From the NCBI GenBank assembly GCA_016201205.1, contig JACQDF010000218.1, positions 1-35,616 of the forward strand: 35,616 nucleotides of DNA. The letters are read 5' to 3'. Below the pieces are notes generated by a model that saw only the letters and a list, made by a program, of their open reading frames with translations, did not search any database and had not been told where the DNA came from. Source of the stretch: Acidobacteriota bacterium. GTDB taxonomy: Bacteria; Acidobacteriota; Terriglobia; Bryobacterales; Bryobacteraceae. Both the position numbers and the translations under genes were made by a program. How positions within the stretch are numbered: the first letter of the stretch is position 1; every line of letters starts with the position of its first letter. Shown here one piece after another: positions 32,973-35,616 of the stretch.

Positions 32973-35414
32973 GTGAGCTGGAGATGGTTCGAAGATCTGG
33001 TCCAGGATCTTCGTTTCGCGGTGCGCAGCCTCGCCAAACATAAGGCGTTCGCCGCAACCGCCGTTTCAACCCTTGCGCTTGGCATCGGAGCGAATACCGC
33101 CATCTTCACCGTCGTTCGCGGCGTGGTCTTGCGGCCGCTGCCGTTTGCTGAACCCGATCGTCTCGTACAGGTCTACGGCACGCCCGCCATCCGAGGCGAA
33201 GCCGTGGAACACCTCGAGGAATATCGAGGCCAAAGCGAGTCGTTCGACGCGCTTGCCGGATACGAGGTCTCTGCCCGTTATCTTCACGGATCCGCAGGAG
33301 CCGAACGGGTGAGGACAGTGGCAGCGGAACGTGGCTTCTTCTCAATGCTCGGTGTGCCGCCGTTGGCAGGGCGAACCTTCCGATCCGGCGATCCGGCAAC
33401 CGTTGCCGTTGCCGCGGAAGGATTCTGGAAGCAGCGGCTAGGTGGCGACCCGTCGGTGATTGGCATGCCGGTCACACTCGACGGTGAGCCGTTCACGATC
33501 ATCGGCGTGATGCCCGATTCTTTTCAGTTTCCATACGGAGCCGCTTCCCTGCTGCCAGGCGTCGCATCCGAGGCGCGAACCGATTTGTGGGTTCCCTTGG
33601 ATCCACCGCTACAGAGGAATACTCGCTTCAGCCACGTCACCGGCCGGCTGAAGGCGGGCATTCCGTTGCGCGCTGCCGAAAGTGAACTGGCGGTGATCGC
33701 CAGGCGTCTGGCGACGCAGTATCCCGACTCGTACGGAACACGTGGCGTACGGCTCGCGCCTCTATCCGAAGCCGTTGTCGCGAGACCAGTTCGTCGTACA
33801 CTCTTCGTCCTCTTTGGCGCGGCAGCCATCGTGCTGGCCCTTGCCTGCGCAAACGTGATGAATCTGTTGTTGGTGCGCATGACTCTTCGAAGCCGGGAGG
33901 TCGCTGTTCGAGCGGCGTTGGGCGCCGGCTCTGTTCGCCTCGTGCGGCAGTTCTTAAGTGAAAGCCTTGTCCTCTCGTTCGCCGGTGGTGTCGCCGGCCT
34001 CGGGCTTGCGTGGTGGGGAGCTGATCGGCTGATGCTGCTCGCCGCAGCGCACATCCCTCGAGCTCACGAGGTCAGTCCCGACTGGCACGTGTTTCTGTTC
34101 TTTCTTGCGGCCTGCGCCTTCACGGCAACCGGATTCGGCCTTGCCCCAGCCATCCTCGCGCTGCGAACCGGCTCGCAATCCTTCCAGCAGCAGCCGAGCA
34201 GTCACACTACGATGGGCCCGGCGTCACGACGCCTGCGTGATGGCCTTGTCGTTGCTGAGGTGGCGCTCGCGTTCGCCCTTGCTGTCGGCGCTGCCGTTCT
34301 GATTCGTGAGCTCATCCGTCTCCGGAACACGGACACCGGAATGGTGACCAGAAACGTTGTCACATTTCACCTTGGTCAACGGATACGCTTTGGCGTTGTT
34401 CGTCGCGGCGCCCCACCCGCCACAGACGTCCGCCAGTTCTACGAAATCGCGGAACGCGTCGCCGGGCTTCGCGGCGTTCGAGCCGCCGGATTCACCCAAG
34501 TCTTTCCACTTCAGAACTGGGGTTGGTCCGCCAACTTGAGCGACTTCGTGATCCGCGGCCGCCCGGCCACAGAATCTCCGCCGTTCGCGGTGGAGCTTCG
34601 GTACGTCACGCCTGGATACTTTCAAGCGCTCGGGATTCCGATTCGTAAGGGTCGGGCGTTGACCGTACGGGACAATCCAGACGCGCCGCGGGTGATTCTG
34701 ATCAATGAAACGTTAGAGCGGCGCTATTTTGCCAACCAGGATCCGGTCGGCGCGGAAACCACTCGCGGCACAATCGTTGGAGTGGTTGGTGATGTCCGGC
34801 AGGTGACCCTCGATCGACCGGCGTCGCCTGAAATTTACTACCCCATCGCCCAGAATTGGTCGCAGGTGCCTGAGCTCGGGATGACCCTGGTCGTGAGTAC
34901 CCAGGATCGACCGGAAGCACTGGCCGATGCGATCCGCTCAGTGATTCGGGATGTAAATCCGAACCAGGCCGTGTTCAATGTCAAGACGATGGACCGTGTA
35001 ATTGCGGATTCGCTGTCCGGCCTCACATTGTACCTGTCGCTGATGGCGTTGTTTGCGGCTCTCGCGCTGATTCTCGCCTCGACGGGCATATACGGGGTGA
35101 TCTCCTACGTCGCGACTTCACGAGTGCGGGAGTTTGCGATCCGCGTCGCGTTGGGCGCTGACAGAGGTCGAGTGACGCGACTGGTATTGGGACAAGGCAT
35201 TCGGCTGACGGCGATCGGACTGGGATGCGGACTGTTGGGGGCGCTGGCGGCAACACCGCTGCTGCGGAATCTGCCGGTCAGCGTTCGTCCGCCGGACATC
35301 ATCACCACCGCGCCGGTCGCGGTGTTTCTCGGCGGTGTGGCGCTTGCCGCATGTCTCGTCCGTGCCCGCCGCGTTGCGAATGCGGATCCATTGCCGGCGC
35401 TCAGAAACGAGTAG
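32973..35414 (+). CDS. MacB/FtsX-type ABC transporter permease of the acidobacterial ADOP family
   Basis: 813 residues from GTG 32973 (the frame is open to TTG 32940). It contains two MacB/FtsX permease halves in one chain. Half one begins DLVQDLRFAVRSLAKHKAF, then TLALGIGANTAIFTVV and a periplasmic MacB_PCD domain (DRLVQVYG, MPVTLDGEPFTIIGVMPDSF). A membrane block follows (LFGAAAIVLALACANVMNLL, then EVAVRAALGAGSVRLVRQFL). Half two repeats this with ALGIPIRKGRALTVRDN and the closing VREFAIRVALGADRGRVTRL. The ~70-residue cytoplasmic N-terminal helical segment usual in ADOP proteins is absent. No ATPase is adjacent, in line with 'orphan' permeases. It is the last gene of the run and may move a lipid, lipoprotein or antimicrobial compound. 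Confidence 0.9.
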   Translation: MSWRWFEDLVQDLRFAVRSLAKHKAFAATAVSTLALGIGANTAIFTVVRGVVLRPLPFAEPDRLVQVYGTPAIRGEAVEHLEEYRGQSESFDALAGYEVSARYLHGSAGAERVRTVAAERGFFSMLGVPPLAGRTFRSGDPATVAVAAEGFWKQRLGGDPSVIGMPVTLDGEPFTIIGVMPDSFQFPYGAASLLPGVASEARTDLWVPLDPPLQRNTRFSHVTGRLKAGIPLRAAESELAVIARRLATQYPDSYGTRGVRLAPLSEAVVARPVRRTLFVLFGAAAIVLALACANVMNLLLVRMTLRSREVAVRAALGAGSVRLVRQFLSESLVLSFAGGVAGLGLAWWGADRLMLLAAAHIPRAHEVSPDWHVFLFFLAACAFTATGFGLAPAILALRTGSQSFQQQPSSHTTMGPASRRLRDGLVVAEVALAFALAVGAAVLIRELIRLRNTDTGMVTRNVVTFHLGQRIRFGVVRRGAPPATDVRQFYEIAERVAGLRGVRAAGFTQVFPLQNWGWSANLSDFVIRGRPATESPPFAVELRYVTPGYFQALGIPIRKGRALTVRDNPDAPRVILINETLERRYFANQDPVGAETTRGTIVGVVGDVRQVTLDRPASPEIYYPIAQNWSQVPELGMTLVVSTQDRPEALADAIRSVIRDVNPNQAVFNVKTMDRVIADSLSGLTLYLSLMALFAALALILASTGIYGVISYVATSRVREFAIRVALGADRGRVTRLVLGQGIRLTAIGLGCGLLGALAATPLLRNLPVSVRPPDIITTAPVAVFLGGVALAACLVRARRVANADPLPALRNE

Positions 35415-35459
35415 AGCGCCCCTTCCGCCGCTGGCACTCCCGCGCCGGCGGCTGTTACG

Positions 35460-35616
35460 ATGGAAAGAAGCTCGATGCTGGCCGTCCGCGCCGGCATCCG
35501 CTACATCCTCTTCACCGTGCGCCCCGAAGAAGACGCCGTGGCGCTGGACGAGTTTCTGAAGTCGCTCCAACCGGTGCCAAGTCCCCACCTGGTCAGCGGC
35601 AAGCTCTCTCCCGCCG
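35460..35616 (+). CDS. fragment resembling a cytochrome c peroxidase-like protein (runs off the right edge)
   Basis: An ATG at 35460 opens a frame to the window end (52 codons): MLAVRAGIRYILFTVRPEED, then EFLKSLQPVPSPHLVSGKLSPA. This resembles the linker just before the second haem domain of long secreted YncE/cytochrome-peroxidase-type proteins, which normally have several hundred residues ahead of it. Here only 45 bases separate it from the permease stop, so the protein is either a short relative or lacks its N terminus. No haem motif (CxxCH) is reached before the edge. Identification rests on pattern memory and is tentative. Confidence 0.45.
   Translation, partial: MERSSMLAVRAGIRYILFTVRPEEDAVALDEFLKSLQPVPSPHLVSGKLSPA

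Noticed and set aside
1..35616. CRISPR arrays, tRNA or rRNA genes, integrase or transposase genes
   Set aside because: No regularly spaced repeats, no cloverleaf or rRNA-like stretches and no recombinase motifs were seen, even around the decayed defence region.

Overview
The window looks like chromosomal DNA of an acidobacterium, most likely from the Bryobacterales/Solibacterales group. The basis is gene content and high GC: two very large TonB-dependent receptors of the Oar type (carboxypeptidase-like regulatory domain plus plug and barrel), tandem FG-GAP/ASPIC-UnbV secreted proteins with a TPR partner, a MacB/FtsX permease of the acidobacterial 'ADOP' type, Tat-exported sugar-active enzymes and a DUF2339 membrane protein. 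This is family-level inference; there is no rRNA or other phylogenetic marker in the window.

Layout. 1-1883 (-) is the N-terminal part of a TonB-dependent receptor that leaves the window. Divergent from it, 1934-6307 (+) is a compact three-gene unit (two paralogous FG-GAP/ASPIC proteins and a TPR protein) with a strongly C-rich coding strand. About 6308-8530 is a graveyard of a defence-type locus: pieces of an AlbA/HATPase ATP-binding regulator (-), a PLD-helicase N terminus fused to the last residues of an Eco57I-like methyltransferase (+), a frameshifted DUF4258 gene overlapping an intact DUF2283 gene, and a DprA-like protein without its 3' end. 8537-10950 (-) holds a secreted Ala-rich protein and threonine synthase. 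11005-16420 holds an internally deleted zinc-type alcohol dehydrogenase, a large DUF2339 membrane protein, an M48 peptidase and, convergent, a Tat-exported SelA-like PLP enzyme; the last two run into each other at what looks like a deletion joint. A three-hairpin intergenic repeat lies at 16462-16551. 16575-18963 (+) carries ilvE and nagA. 19199-20095 (+) is a membrane-anchored coiled-coil protein behind a good sigma-54 promoter match. 20101-23571 (-) is a complete TonB-dependent receptor. 23613-24358 (+) is a decayed gene with three cysteine-rich repeats. 24355-26066 (-) is a beta-barrel protein plus a single-domain response regulator. 26180-35414 (+) is a tightly spaced run: class III aminotransferase, CobW-like GTPase, GH116 glycosidase, heparinase II/III-like lyase and ADOP permease. 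35460 to the end is the start of a fragment resembling a cytochrome c peroxidase-like protein.

How it fits together. The working genes suggest a heterotroph living on complex glycans: outer-membrane receptors for oligomer uptake, GH116 and heparinase-like enzymes in the periplasm, NagA and possibly the SelA-like enzyme for amino-sugar handling, and amino-acid transaminases. The most unusual theme is the number of gene remnants made by internal or terminal deletions, often in frame, rather than by stop codons. At least six loci show it. It may be real genome decay or an assembly effect, and read mapping would separate these.
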